A stretch of DNA of 64,000 nt from Perkinsus chesapeaki (GCA_013115145.1 JAAPAO010000102.1:123-64122), one strand, 5' to 3'; positions 32,419-45,339 are shown, counted from the first letter of the stretch. Program-made: numbers and translations. Notes: a model not told the origin generated them from the letters alone.

Positions 32419-35400
32419 TTACTTTTTGGTGCTACTGTCATCCATGGGGTCGCCACCAGCTTCTCCAAAGTCAGTCTCGATCTGCTTCAACCGAGTAAAT
32501 GCAAATTTCTCCAGTTCGCGAGCGCATCTGACGCTCAAAGATTCTCCTCGAGGTCGCTTGGCGCCGCCTACTTCACGTAGATATTGCCGTCATCGCCGTT
32601 GTAAAATCTGCAGTTGTCGAATATCCACATCATTTCTGTCTTGTACTCCTCAATGGTGGTGATCTGTTGACTCTGCAACTTCTTCTTTATCGACGACAAA
32701 TCCGACGGGTGCTTTATAATCTACCCGGAGATCGAATTTCATGGCGCGCGAGAAACGATAGGTCACCATATAATAGTCGGGCGCATCCTTGACAGCCACC
32801 GGAACTCGGAAAGGCCAGCTTGACTTGTGCTGCAAACAGGCGTCCGTAAGCCCCAGCAGTCGACTCTCCAGCGTCCTAAAAACACTGGAACCAAAAATGG
32901 CAAATTCGCGCGCTCACTCGGGAATGGTGCTGGCCTCTTCGTTGCTGAGGGAATCGTCCCCCGCCGATGGACTTGCCTTTGATACCGAATAGTTGGAGAA
33001 TTCGATCTGAAATCTTGCCATCTTGCATTTCCTCAACGCACGACAACCTAACCTACCCCTGGCAGGCGTGACGGCGGCAGCGGGTCAGGCAGAGGAGTTG
33101 CTGATTTCGACAGCGGCGGCATCTCTACTGGTGGCTTTTCCTTCCTGACACGCAAACGGCATACGTAGGGCGTCTGGCGACTAAGATCGACAGAAGGTGG
33201 ATTCAAGCCACGTAGTCGGGAGTACTACAAGTGGGTAGGAGGAGGAGGAGGCAGATTGAAAAGGCGACTCAGATTGAAGCTCGTACGTATCGAACCACGC
33301 GACAAGAGCGCCGGTGTGAAGGCAAATGTTATCTCAAAGAACAGTTTATCCTATATTCTCGCCTTGAGCGTATAAAAGCAGCCGGAACATGCACTGCCAC
33401 TCTCACAGTGTGATTAACAGAGCCTCTTTCTGGTCAGAAAGAGCCTCAATAAACTAACACACGACAGGATTCCTGCCTCAGTAACCCTTAGCGACAAGCC
33501 TCATATACCGATATTATCCTTGCAGACTGCTGCTATACCCATTCGACGTGGTAAAGGTACCGATGGATGGATCTGTGCCTATTGCTGACCAGTGCCCATA
33601 TTCCCCTGAACCTACAATGCTGCCTGCCAAACTGCCTCTCTAGTATCCGATAGCATGTCCGCAACCCGCAGATAGTTCACATCCAAGGCGAGCTCCACCG
33701 ACATCATATGAGCCCCCTCGTACGATTTGATCATCCTAAATTACCGCGCGCCGTAAAATTCACAATCCACCGGTCTTCTTACCCCGACCAGATATATTTC
33801 GGTATCTTAACATGTTTCGTGAACCCCTGAACCGACCAGAATTATTGGGCGCGCGGTCACAGCTACTCACCTGCTTGGCGAAGTATCCTACAGCGGCGTT
33901 GTCAGCATAAGTGATGAAATGCGTTATTGGCCGATATTCCGGACTTGCCGCCTCTATATGAGGATTGCACTGTTTAATAAATTCCTTCAACCGATTCATC
34001 AGCCGCGTACCATATCCCTGCCAAACAACAGTGGCGAATACCAACAGTAACAAAAAAGCCGTCAGATACAGTACCCCTGTCATTTTTATTTCTTTCACAA
34101 AGACAAGGCATCGCAGGAAGCAAGGAAGGTTGCACCGATGACTACCATAACAGAACTCTCCCTGAACAGTTGCTACGTGGCATCTTGACACGATGAAACG
34201 ACTGCGCCACTCCACTGCGCCATTTCTCGCTAGTTTACAAAAGTGCATCATAATAATAACATGCTCTACGAAACTATTCAAAAGGTTGACGTCAAAGGAA
34301 TCAAATTAACCTTTGGGATGCCCTTCCCCGTCCGTAGCGTCCAAGATAATACACCCATCGATGGATAACGATACTTCTCGACTTTGCACAACTTCACGGA
34401 TTGAATCTTCCCCAATTTGTCCCCCCAATCCCCCTTTTCCAACATTATTACTTTAACCTGCTCATCGCTGGTGACCGCTAAAAATGCTATCTCCAATAGA
34501 CCGTACTTGAAGTAACACCGGAAGCATACCGCCCCAATCAGTGATGACCCTTTCCACATAGTGTAGGTTGTATGCCGACGATCGAAAACCAATTTTGCAA
34601 TGTACCTTACACCAGCACGAAGAGAGTAGAGACTGTAGATCGCGGAGCCGTTTCTACTGCCTCATTACTCCTTCGGCATCTTCGGTAGTTGCCGGGCAAA
34701 CAGGTTCTTGCACGCCACTAGCTTCTTCAATCGGCCTATCTGTTCCTCACTAGGATTGACGATCGGCACGTCATTGGTGATACACTCGAAGGCTACCTCT
34801 CCCGAGCTCTCCTCAGCCGCCACAGCTGACAACGCACATGTGCAGTCTCAACAATGTACATAATCGACAACTACTGAACATCATTCACAGGTACATCTTA
34901 TAAAATATAACGCAAAATTTTCAACCTTTCAAGGTCCGTAGCGCATACTGAACTCGACCACTTCAAACGTTCAATCCCATCGGCTCCACCGAGGCACTCC
35001 GATCTAGTAGACCGTTCCCCAATGCTTCACCGCCCGCTAGTACCCGTATTGCGGGCAGCAAACCCTGTAGAGTCCTTCCCTTCCGACGGCCTATCCTTCT
35101 GGCCTCTTCGTGCACTACCAGAGGACACAGACCTGCCGTCAGTTGCATGCTGATTTTGCACAGTGCCTACTTTGGCTTCTCCGGCCCCAGTGCCCGCGGC
35201 CTTCGCTTGAACAAGAAATCTTGACCGTCATCGTTGCTGGCCTCGTCACCCTAACCCCGGACCATCCCTTTGGGTCGCCCACACCAGCCGAGCAACTACC
35301 GATAGCTGAAGGAGCATGTCCAGCTCCTGGGACTCCTCTGTGGAGGATTTGATAGAGACTGCGACGTCGCCATTGCTCGTCGATCGATCTGCCACGCCCG

Positions 35401-35434
35401 CAGCCGCCTTGGACGCTGCTCGGCGAGGAGGCAT
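32419..35434 (-). CDS. GCN5: Histone acetyltransferase GCN5/KAT2 (HAT + bromodomain)
   Basis: A multi-exon minus-strand gene. A low-complexity N-terminus probably begins at 35434 ([16 protein letters not shown]). The HAT region follows: [72 protein letters not shown] (catalytic Glu), [14 protein letters not shown] (acetyl-CoA loop), [47 protein letters not shown]. After a Pro-rich linker comes the bromodomain: [53 protein letters not shown]. The stop is at 32419. This is the SAGA-type enzyme that acetylates histone H3 on promoters. At least three introns of 44-47 nt share the GCGCGC core. The exact N-terminal exons (34.85-35.43 kb) are the weak point. Confidence 0.88.
32721..32766 (-). other. 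GCGCGC-core short intron in the GCN5 bromodomain, 46 nt
   Basis: GT-AG intron interrupting the bromodomain between DYYM and IIKHPSD. Core TCGCGCGCCATGAAATT. Removing it restores an excellent bromodomain sequence, so the intron call is strong. Confidence 0.85.
33736..33782 (-). other. GCGCGC-core short intron in the GCN5 HAT domain, 47 nt
   Basis: GT-AG intron between KYIWSG and MIKSYEGAH. On the minus strand the core is inverted (GAATTTTACGGCGCGCGGTA). Its removal restores the HAT C-terminal sequence. Confidence 0.85.
33827..33870 (-). other. GCGCGC-core short intron in the GCN5 HAT domain, 44 nt
   Basis: GT-AG intron between GYFAKQ and GFTKHVKI. Core ACCGCGCGCCCAATAATT, in the opposite orientation to the next intron only 44 nt away. 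Confidence 0.85.
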
Positions 35435-35639
35435 ACGGTACAGGGAGCTCTGGGATCTCATCACTGGTTCCCCCGTGGAGATTGAAAACTCCAACGCAAA
35501 GCTATTGGGGATAAATAAAATGATTTAAGATGCGGCTGAGGGCCCCTGACAGTTTGAGTAGGGACCGTGCGCAGTTAGACTGATAATACCGCCAGACGAA
35601 ACGTCACCGGCGACCTCGGCTACATTGATTTAAGATACT

Positions 35640-37581
35640 TTACTCCTTCGGCGGCTTCAAGGACGACATGATCTCCTGGGCGATTTCACCGACCGCGCCA
35701 GGATTGTGGGGAATGAAGATAGTCTGCGACTTCGACGAAGAGGCAAGATCCTGAAGTATAGGAGGTAGTTGAAAAGATGCGAAATTGCATCCAAAGCTAA
35801 CATGAGAACCAAGTTAGCAATAATGACGTTCTTAGAGCGACCGTGGCTTGACACAATATTTCCCAAATTCAGGGAGCCACTGCACTTGAACCGTAACCAA
35901 CGACGTGGTACTGTAACGAAGAATAGTTTTGCATCACCGACAATGCGAGCATGCACTCAATTGAAGATGTGAGTGTCCCCCCTCTCCTCCCCTTCTACCT
36001 TAATGGTGTCAAAGTGCTGTGTGATGAGCAGCAGCTCCATGACGTCTTTCGATGATATTCCCTGAGTCCCCTCCGTGAAGCTTTCAACACTGGTCTTCAA
36101 CCCTTCAATTATTGCCTGGGAGATCAATAACCCACGGATCAGCGACGCACAGTATTAACCTGTCTCTGCCTGGCGATACCCTGACCGGCCAGGAACTTAG
36201 ACTCGGCTTCGGCTTCCGCGTTCTTCACCAACATGATTTTCTCAGCTTCGGCCTTCTCCTGGGCCGCTATACGCAAACGACGACCTGAACGGAAATTCTC
36301 GCCCTGCAGAGACGATCGACAGATATGTTAGGGGGCGGAGGATATATCCCCGTATCCCTGTACTCCCGGTTTCGCTTATTTCACTGCAAGCTTCGCTGAA
36401 TCTTATTATTACACATTTAGACAGTATCGCTTGTGGATGACGTTTAGGCCATCCTTGTCTGGCATTCCTGCATCCCCATAAGCCCTTGAGTGAACTGCCG
36501 TTAAGATATGCCCTTGTTTTCCTCGCAATTTCATTCTCCATAACTTATCCATTTCAACCAGCATTTCGGTGACATCATTTCCTCAGCCTCTCGCACAATT
36601 GTGCATTATATCAACACAGACGGTCTTCGAGTCTACTCTCAGCGCGCGTCCTTGCTTCCTAGTAATTTATCCCCTCCACCACATGCCTGTTATATCTTAT
36701 CCTTACTACAATTAATTCCGAATTCCACGACTACCACCAATTCACTAATGGCTCTACAGACGCTCAAATCGCCATGTATTTCTCGAGTGTCGACAGACGT
36801 TCTTCGACAGGAAATATGTTGGTGACAAGCGAAGTGCCGAATTCGCTCCTCCTGCGCCTTCTATGGCTCATCGTTGGTATTATAATAGAGCTGGTTACTT
36901 GTCTCGTGTACACCGTATCGTATACCCGTCATCTTTCGCAGCTGTTATATTCCACAGACAGTATCACAGCACCACACATTGAACCAGTTCCCCTCTTCTT
37001 ACTGGCATTTTGCTCGTTCATGGCCTCCTTCACGGTGTAGTCCGGCTCGATGTCGACAACCAATGCGTCCAAAATACGGAAACCAAATCCGGTCATAGCA
37101 TCAATCAGCTGGTTCTTAATCTGAACATCACTTCGCTCACACAACACAGATTCCTCAGCAGCCCACATCAACCGCAATCTTCTGCTTCTCCTCGAAGACC
37201 TCATCCAAGGCCATCGTTGGCGCCGACGACCGTACCACATCGTAAACGTAAGAGTTTATCTGTCCAGCGGGCGAGGTTAGCCGATAGAAAGCATCGTACG
37301 CCTGACAAAGGTCAAGTCGGCATTTCAGTTCCCGAAAATGCTCTCACTTTCTCTGGAATCGCCTCGTACTGCACCGACACTTCCATAATTATAAAAACGT
37401 TGTCGGCAGTTTTTGTCTCGACTCTGACATTGAGCTGCCTCACATTCAGAGGAACCATCCCCGTGACGCCGGTAACGCAGGGAATCAGGCAGACGCATCC
37501 GGGATGCTCGGTCCTATCGAACTTGCCGAATCTCTCGACGACGCCGATGTGAGCCTCGGGAACAACAGCACAGCAACCCAT
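35640..37581 (-). CDS. Stomatin/prohibitin-fold (SPFH) HIR-type protein
   Basis: Begins [19 protein letters not shown] at 37581, with an N-myristoylation/palmitoylation-type MGCC start. The SPFH domain follows: [97 protein letters not shown]. Then the helical region [20 protein letters not shown] and [47 protein letters not shown]. It ends [19 protein letters not shown] at 35640. The order and the TIFIPHxPGAV end match plant hypersensitive-induced-reaction proteins, membrane-microdomain scaffolds of the plasma membrane. About seven exons; one intron within 36.3-36.95 kb is longer. The assignment to HIR rather than stomatin rests on the MGCC start and C-terminus. Confidence 0.85.
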
Positions 37582-37723
37582 TCCGGGGAGAGAATCTTTA
37601 ACCTACCGCGACCACTCGCAATCATCAACATTGAAAACTCAACAGACAAATAATATTTTCAGAAGCAAGCTACAGTCCCGTTTACAGCATCCGGAATCAC
37701 AACGCTACTAAACGATGGTTCGT

Positions 37724-38171
37724 TTAGGCACCGATCTTCCTGGTGTAGATGAGAGCACGAGAGTGAGGCTGGCCGACCCTCTGGATCTGACCGGTGCTCT
37801 CGAGCATACGGAGGGCCTGGCGAGCCAAAGAGCCGTTAACCTACAACAAGAACCGTAACTCTCAGTAAGCCTAACGACTGCAGCTGAGCACTGGCGACCC
37901 TGTACTACCTTAATACGCTCGGACACAATGGCGGGGGTGATAAGCTTGGCTTTGGGAATCTCCTTCTGGAGCTTGGAAACAGTGGCCTTGTCCCAGCAGA
38001 CAGCGTTGTTAAGCTTCTCCTGGACCTGTAAACCGATACCGATGAATTCTAGACCATTAGAGTAAAGTGTGGTATTACCTTTCCCTTGGACCACTTCTTC
38101 TTCTTACCCTTGCCACCGGCCATAGCGGCCTTGGCCTTTGCCTCCTTTGACTTTTGAATCTTAGGTCCCAT
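37724..38171 (-). CDS. RPS25: 40S ribosomal protein S25 (eS25)
   Basis: Three exons. MGPKIQKSKEAKAKAAMAGG and KGKKKKWSKGK form the basic N-terminus. After an intron comes VQEKLNNAVCWDKATVSKLQ, KEIPKAKLITPAIVSERIK, and after a second intron VNGSLARQALRMLESTGQIQ and PHSRALIYTRKIGA to the stop at 37724. Length (about 108 residues) and sequence are typical of eS25, a small-subunit protein near the head used in some internal-initiation events. The first intron removes GTAATACCAC...; the second ends CTTGTTGTAG. Lies 140 bp downstream of the HIR gene start on the same strand. Confidence 0.95.
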
Positions 38172-39355
38172 GCCGAAACAGACCTGCTCGCGGACTGAGT
38201 TTGAGGTGGAGAACCCGTCGCGGAATTAGCTGTAAGCAAATCGATCACTCGGGCGTGCGAGAGATGAAAATCGACAAACCTGCGCAGTGTTTACAGCGGA
38301 GCGATGTGGCTGGCATGCTTGTCACAGTGAAAGGTGAAGCCGTGCTATCTGGGATCTAACGCATTAAAGCGATTGCTAAGCAATAGGGTATCCTTGGGTG
38401 GATAATTACGCTCCAAGGGAAAGTTGAACGGAGTAAAAAAGTTGGATATTTTGGAGGTCGGGATATGTCCCAATGTGTTCAACACAGGAGTATTTTGGAG
38501 GATGATCAAGGGGGGATTAAGTTTGTTAGCAGCCATCAGACTTGAGAGATAGATCTTCCGTTCTCTTCTTAAGAAGCATCGCTGAGCTAGTCCAACGAAC
38601 CCGTCTGAGGTGAACCCATGACAGTACGCGAATTAGAGGCTACCATATACTTAGGAATAAACTGTAACACTCGGCTACTTAGTTAACTTCACTGCGGGCG
38701 TGAGACCCACTTCTCAACTGCATAATTAGCCTGCTGAACTGGCCCTTCAATGGGCTACAGATTGCACAATGAGACACAATCGCGCACCGTATAAATCTGC
38801 AACAGCAGCTGCACCGTCATGGTTCCACACACGAGTACTCGTGGTTCGATAACAATACTTAACGAACAAGAGCTTGTAGATCATGAGCATTCTCCTCAGC
38901 GCTCTTCGTACCCCGGCCAATATGTCTCCTCATCCACGTAGTTGTGTATAGTTGAATCCGGTTGCTGTTCGTTGCTCATGGATCGTCACCCCCTAGTTCG
39001 ACCATAGTAACTTCGATTTCGACGGGCAAACGAGATCTACGTTAATATTGTCGTTTAGTAGCCTCGAGTTCCCCTGGGAGGAGGTGGTTCAAGAACTTCA
39101 AATTCGCCACAATCGTCTAGGAGTAACAATTTCGGAGCTTCAGTGAAAACAATTTCGACTATAGGAAATTCAAGCTCGACACATACTTCCTAACTCGACA
39201 AGGTTGACTTAGAATCATAGAATACCAAATCCATGCTAGAAAAGAAAAGCAATGCTTCATTAGACTAGTTGTTTTATTCAACCTCTGTGCTCTCATCTCA
39301 ATCTACCGGCCTCAGTTCGATAACGCTTTGCGTTGTTTCGAGTGCACCTGAGACC
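38172..39355. other. Intergenic, no gene recognised
   Basis: About 1.2 kb. Short minus-strand open frame 38345-38536 (LNPPLIILQNTPVLNTLGH) lacks support. Bidirectional promoter region between RPS25 (minus) and the helical-protein gene (plus). Confidence 0.5.
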
Positions 39356-42300
39356 ATGTTGCGTTCTCAATTGCCGGGTAAACAGTATGACCTCATCTTA
39401 GGGTCCAGCGCTACCATGCTGGTATCATCATCACCACCTGTAAAGCGGTTAGCTACCATTGCTGCACCGCGTTTGGTGAGGGGGAGGAAGCCGCCGGCTA
39501 ATACTCGAGATGTAACCTACTATCCTAGTACGAACGTTTGCCAAGGCATCTATGTAGTCGCCGAAATCCACAAGCTCGATTGGCTTCTACGAGCAGCTGG
39601 CTCGCGAGAGCCCCCTGTGCAAAGCCGCACTGGAGTTGAGGTCTCGAGCAAGAACAGAACGTCGATCACCGAAGTTGCAGAAGGAATGGGCAGGGCTAGC
39701 CCGGCGTATCACCGCTTCGGTAAGTGGAGAAAATTTGCGGTTTGTGATTTCGGCGATGGCAGGCGGGCGATTTGAAGCCCAGCGAGGCTGCGGTTTTGTG
39801 TCATTTTCTGTCGGGGAATCTCCCACAGGACCACAGGGATGCGAAGGAAGCATTGGCTGCAGTAGCTGCGTCTCACTTTTATTCGAAGCTGGCAAACTGG
39901 ACGGGGAAAGTGAGTTTGGGACGGTGGAAATCGGTTTGCATTATTGTCGTTAACTTGGGCTCGTTTACCTGAGTATTTCGTCGCAGTAAGCCTCTTATGC
40001 CAGATAGATTCCGCCTAGTGGTGAAGCACGGGTTCTACGGGTCAGTTGTTGGTCGAACTGCGCCCTCGGACTGGCAGGCCAACTCTTTGTGGATAAACTA
40101 GGCAGCATCAAACCATCGTTGCTCTTCATCATCTCTGTCCGAGTTCCGGTTGAATTTTGCACACCTCGCTTAGGGCCCTTGCTCAGCGTACTTACTCTGA
40201 AACCAGTCGCCCACTGTCGCCGTCCGCCCCCGGACGAAATCCCCGGGCAGCTCGAATACCCTGCAATGCTGGCCGTTGCAACAGCACACGGCGGATGTTG
40301 CTCTGTTATTCATTTAGTGTACAGAGCATTAGGTCTGGTTTTATTTAGGAGCTCGCCATGTGGTCCACCGCGGCAACGGTACATTTCCCCATTGTCACTC
40401 GAGAGGCTTATCGAGTCTTCCTGGATCACATAGGGAAGAACATCGATCACCTGGATGCGAACGACGCCGCTGTGCTGGCCTCAGCGCTGATGCGGAACAA
40501 GGAAAAGATGCATTCTAGTCTGAGGAAGCATGTCAACGATGTGAGAATGCACTCTGTGGGATTCGAACCTGCGCCGTTGTGTGGCCGTATTGTTATATTG
40601 ACTACTATATTGTGAACTTCGATACATTCTCTCCCACGTAATTCCAGCGTCAGTTATTCATCTCGACTCGACGTGCCTAACAAACGCGGGCCCGTTTTAT
40701 AATAGTCGTATCAGGATGAGACTGCAGTATATGCTTTCTATTTGCACTGAGCTGCGTATTCAAGACTTTCCTCCATTTACCGTAAGCTCACGTGTACGCC
40801 TCACACGCTGCAGCCTGCGGTTGTATTCAGCCTCTCGAGCTAGGTTGAGCTATTACTACCGCTGGTCTGTACTGTTCTACTGGAATATCTTCCTTGAGGG
40901 GTGAAAGTATCCCTACCGCGAAGATATCTTCTTTAAAGGGGGGAGCTCCGAATGCTAACCTCCTGAGAGTATTTGAGCATCTCTATCACTTCTTAGGTTG
41001 CGAGGAATCTGGTGAAGTCGCTTCCAGCAAAGTTGCCATCAATGACCCCGATGTCGATAGTGCAAGCTGCCCAACTAGTCCCCGCTGGCAAGGTCGGCAC
41101 TCACCGGCTGATCATGCAAGAGCTGGCCACTCGAACCGACATCACAGCCGCTACGTGGGGCCAGATCCTGCGACTCTATGCCGAGGGGAATAATGAGTGG
41201 ATTGGTGAGGTGTGGGGGAAGATAAACGAAGCTTTGTTGGCAGCCGATGGCAAAACGACGGCGATTGTTCTCAACGCGCTCGCTCGAGCTCACCCGAAAA
41301 GCGCTAACATACGGCAGTTCGTTTTGCAAGTAGAGGAGCGGCCAAGGGGCTGGGACGTGCACAGTGCGGCCATCACGTGCATTTCCATGGCGAGACTTGG
41401 TCAAGTCCAGAATGCCATCGACAGCCCTGAGCTCGACGGCAACTTCGCGAAGCTGCAAGAATACCTGCTCACGCAGGACCTACGGCGATCAAGTATGTTG
41501 CAGTTGAAGCAGATTGCATTAGGGTTTTCCTTGGCCTTTAACACCAAGGTTTCTAAGGAGCTTTGGAAAGCCATAGCTTTGGCGGCTGTCGACGAGCAGA
41601 TCCCGGGCACGGCGGAAGACCGAATAGGTGTCTTAGGGTGCCTGTCGACCGGATATCCACTGGGCAAGGCAACCCGAGAAATTGAAGCGCTTGTGAAATC
41701 GGTCGGTGAGAAAACCGATTTTCGAAAGTTGAGCTCCAGAAGCCTGAACCTGTTTACAATGAAGCTGGTCAAGATGCGATATTTTCCGAGTGACACCATG
41801 GCCAAAGTCGAGGCGTGCATTGTCGAAGATCCCGATAAGTTCGTTCCGAACGGTGAGGCCGTACTCTCGGTGATTCACTACCTATTTGCCTGCAATTCTG
41901 GCAACCTGGCGTTGTGGAAAACTGTCGAGGCCAAACTGAATGCGTTGCATGAGACGATGCGAACGGAGGATCTGTTGCCTTCTGTGGGCTTCATGACTAC
42001 CTCCAACCGCCGCCCTTCGGAGAGCGTCGCAACTGATGTGTTGGCGCGTTCAGCAGAGCCGGGAGCGGACGTGCAGGAAGCTTTAAGAGCACTGGTTGGG
42101 TTGTGCAAAGCGGATCTCGCGCTTGATCTGCCTGTGCATCACCCAACGCTGGAAATCCTGATGACTATACACAAGAAGGAGCTTCAAACGGAAGTTTTGC
42201 GCGACTGTATCGATATGGTGTGCCAGGTGGCTCTCTATTCTGGGTCCTCTGAACTGATATGCGAAATAATTTGTAATTTTTCTAAAGTCAAATTGCGGAA

Positions 42301-42538
42301 TACCAACATGGCTTGGCTAGCTTGGTCTTCGGCTATGCTGAGCTCCTTGGAGCTGCTGCCGGTGTCGCTCATACGATCGATGCTACGCGTTAATCTGGAT
42401 TATCGTCATCCAGTTGCAGGGCTCTGCCGTGATAGTCGGATGGCCCGAGGGGTCCAAGAAGCTCTTGTGAGCCTCGGCCACGACTTCAACGCAGAAAGCG
42501 TGATTGGCGGGTTTCAGATAGACTTTGTTTCTACGTGA
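39356..42538 (+). CDS. Large alpha-helical protein, possibly mitochondrial
   Basis: The first exon from 39356 (MLRSQLPGKQYDLILGSS, RLATIAAPRLVRGRKPP) has a mitochondrial-presequence look. Other exons include PSEAAVLCHFLSGNLPQDH, and EAYRVFLDHIGKNIDHLDAN with DAAVLASALMRNKEKMHSSL. The long final exon (41012-42538) reads VSMAR-type helical pairs throughout: TTAIVLNALARAHPKSANIR, SAAITCISMARLGQVQNAI, GVLGCLSTGYPLGKATREIE. The repeated pattern of helix pairs with AxxxxALAR-type elements resembles organellar helical-repeat RNA-binding proteins of alveolates (heptatricopeptide-like). No RAP or PPR motif is clear, so this is a tentative placement. One intron at 40541 begins with an antisense tRNA-like sequence. 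Confidence 0.55.
40541..40600 (-). other. Intron start with antisense tRNA 3'-half relic
   Basis: Directly after the exon ending LRKHVND, the GTGAGA donor is followed by a sequence whose complement is a T-arm/B-box (GCAGGTTCGAATCCCACA) with an acceptor-like stretch. The intron end is not settled (a candidate 3' splice site is near 40647). Confidence 0.5.
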
Positions 42539-42666
42539 GAGTTTTTTGTTGTGTTCGCAGTCCCGATCGAACGAAGTGTCCGCATTTCAGTGGGAGATTC
42601 TGGTACTCCGCAAAGCACCCGCAACCGACTAATCGGAGTGAGCTCGATGCCAACAAAGACCGTATA

Positions 42667-42738
42667 TAACCCCGGCGGGACTTGAACCCGCAACCTTCGG
42701 CTCCGGAAACCGACGCGCTTCCATTGCGCCACGAGGTC
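42667..42738 (-). tRNA. tRNA-Arg (CCG), copy 1
   Basis: A 72-nt cloverleaf on the minus strand: acceptor GACCTCG/CGGGGTT, D-arm GCGC-AATGGAA-GCGC, anticodon arm TCGGT-TTCCGGA-GCCGA with anticodon CCG, T-arm GCGGG-TTCAAGT-CCCGC. Part of a 320-bp duplicated block. Confidence 0.95.
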
Positions 42739-42986
42739 GACAAGTATCCGAAATCAACAACTGGTTTATCGTAATAGATAACATTATGTTACCACTCTTC
42801 CGCCAAATCGTCAATGAATAAGACGAGTGAGGGCCTAAAGAGGATGTCTTTGTTTAACCTTAGATCGCAACATTTGTCTATACGACTATTCCACCGATGA
42901 TGATACATACGCTACATCCGAACCAATTTAATTGGAAACTGGATGAAAGAAACTAGATAGCTGAGGTGGCTTATTCTGAAACCATT
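42667..42986. repeat. 320-bp duplicated block, copy 1 (tRNA-Arg plus its 5' flank)
   Basis: Matches 46282-46601 over exactly 320 bp with about six substitutions and no gaps. One edge of the block is the 3' end of the tRNA; the other is about 250 bp upstream of it. The flank holds no open gene. Confidence 0.95.
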
Positions 42987-42999
42987 CATGTCAAGATAT

Positions 43000-45339
43000 T
43001 TCTCTGTGTAGCAAATGGTGCTCAGCGGACTTCGTTGTTTGCCGCTGGTAGTTCGTCACGGGCGTGGTTCAACCTCGGTCGTAAATACAGTATACGACAA
43101 ATGATTTCACTTTAGGTAATCCTCATTAAGCATCCTCATACTTGAATGGACCATCCACCAGCAAGTTGCTTCCAATTTACAAGTAGACACGACATATTAT
43201 GATTTGCTTGGAAAACTAACGAGAACAGCGACGCGAGCGCGGAGATCAGATCCTAGTCGCATTTCTGGCATTCGGCAATGGGATGGATAGTGATAGAGAT
43301 AGTAACGGATTAGTCGCATTGGGCTGGGCGAAACAGCGGCGTTGTTGAAGGATTCTGCGGGGTGTATCTCATCTGAACCAGTATAATTACGTCCAGTGGC
43401 CAGTTGGTCCAGTGGTGTCATTTTCTCTTCTCTGTTGATCCACCATTATTTCATCCATCGTTATTTCATCCAGCTTGGCAGTTTTGCTGTCGTTTCAAAA
43501 GAGAAATGCGTTTCAGATGTGTTCGTCCAGTACCATTTCATCCAACGTACACGTCCCGCTTCAACCCAACTGTGGTAGAGCACTTTGGGAAGCTTCATAG
43601 TATGATACAACCTAAGCAACCACGACGATACCGCAATACACGTAACTTAATAAGCTCACACATATTAATACATCAGAAATATGCGGCTGCAGAAGAGGTG
43701 TTGGAGCCTGTTTGCAACGGGTTGTTGCAGGGTGAACCTCATCGTAGGCGTCCCTTGGTGACGCGGGACCTTCTCAGCTCTGGTTAGAACAAGGCTGCAG
43801 GTTTTTAGATGAGTGACACGTATATTGACAATCAGGTAGAGAGTTAGGAGATGGGTGCCAAGTGGTTCCACAATATTGTGGGAAGTTAGCGTTACAGGTT
43901 CGCTGAAGTGTTAGTCCAAACTCTTTTCGGTTGGTACTGGGTTTTTGATGATTGTCACCACATACCAGTCCGTAAAATAATCGGTCATATTTATCATATT
44001 GGTCTGAGGATCTCAGACAGAGAGAACTAAAGCGAGTTGGCAGGAGACGTATATGAACCAAATTGTTAAGCGTGTGATAATATGCTTCGGCCAAGTTCGA
44101 TTTTCTTTCACTGCAGCCATCACTGAGTGTTTTCGACGAACGTGGGAAGGATGTCGATGACTTGGGGCCCTTGGGTTAAATCCAACAAGATATGAGCTCG
44201 ATCAAACATGTAGGGCAAGGACAATAGGCAATAAAAAACAACTAAGAGAGGAGTGATTACTAATGACTAATAGGCATATGGATTCCCCGACGGAATCATA
44301 ACTCAGGCGTTTCAGAGGCAGGTTAGAGCCATGTCAGAGTTCTTCAGAGTCGCATTAGCCTAGCAGTTAGTCCGGTGGTAGCCGAAGTGAGATGGAGGGG
44401 GTGTGAGTATGAGTGTGGGTGGAATAAGAATGGACTAACTGGCCACTGGACGTAATTAGACTGGATCAGATGGGTTACCCCGGATTCTGCGCAGTCTATG
44501 TGCATGCGTGCTATAATAATCCATAGCTAAGCGGCCGACGCGGTTGGTTATGGCCTGCCCTTGGTGTGTTCTTCATTATCACTACTATCTCTAGCGTAAG
44601 CTAACTATCCCTCAAGGTCCCTCCTGTTGTGTTAACGCATCTGAGCCTCTAGTCCTATATCAACTAACTAGTTAACTAGCAATATGCACGCATGGGCCGA
44701 GTAGCTACATCGTGAGGGGGGGGCAACGTAACAATTTGATGCCATAATTGGGGCCCAGTCAGCCACAGGAATCGTAGCCTCAGGTCAAAGGGCATGCACT
44801 GTTTGAAGCCTGGAACACCTGAGACGGAGCGGGCAATGCTCCAACGGGAAAGGTGCATGACGTGCGTTAATCGCATAACTCGCTCTGACTTTTCAAGATT
44901 TACAGTATCGCTCAAATCATAGACGCCCACAGTTGGATTACCAATAAGTCATTGTCCCTTTAGTGCAAATTCGACTCTATGGTAAGCCTTACCAGGTAAG
45001 GGCTAGCAGCTTTGATTATCAGTCCTGTAAGATGCGACTGAAAAAGAAACTCAAGGTGAGCCCAGCAGATGTAGCTTTATACGCCACGCGAGAGAAAAGC
45101 CACGAGAGTATGGTCACCGCCAGTGACTCACTAGCCGTGAAAGAGTTATCGACATGATTAGAGACGTAGAGATCTGTTCGTAAAAGGAATGAGGGAATAG
45201 GGCGAAGCCTGTCGATGTGCGAGCAGGGACACGTGGTTCAACTTGTTTGATTGTTGCAAGTCTGACAAGGAAAGTTCCAGTCTGAGCATCCGTGCGGTGA
45301 CGGCTATCCGCCACAGCAAACCTGTAGTGGAGAACAACT
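43000..45339. other. Gene-poor region with a possible non-autonomous transposon
   Basis: No gene is well supported in this 2.3 kb apart from a possible small open frame (44963-45157, with LYGKPYQVRASSFDYQSCK and a Lys-rich run). It contains the inverted-repeat pair at 43358/44431. Composition is mixed, with several short direct repeats of TTATTTCATCCA around 43446-43480. Confidence 0.5.
43358..44481. mobile_element. Candidate non-autonomous element with ~50-bp terminal inverted repeats
   Basis: Segment 43358-43411 and the reverse complement of 44431-44481 match over about 50 bp with a few differences, sharing TAATTACGTCCAGTGGCCAG. They are 1.1 kb apart and the interior has no transposase-like frame. 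Target-site duplications were not identified. Confidence 0.45.

Noticed and set aside
33270-33300. Plus-strand complement of a B-box (TATCGAACCACGCG) as a further tRNA-like intron
   Set aside because: No splice context or acceptor-like stretch could be established in the GCN5 linker region.
35640-37581. Prohibitin as identity of the SPFH protein
   Set aside because: The MGCC start, the FGKF box and the [11 protein letters not shown] end fit HIR/stomatin-type proteins, not prohibitin.
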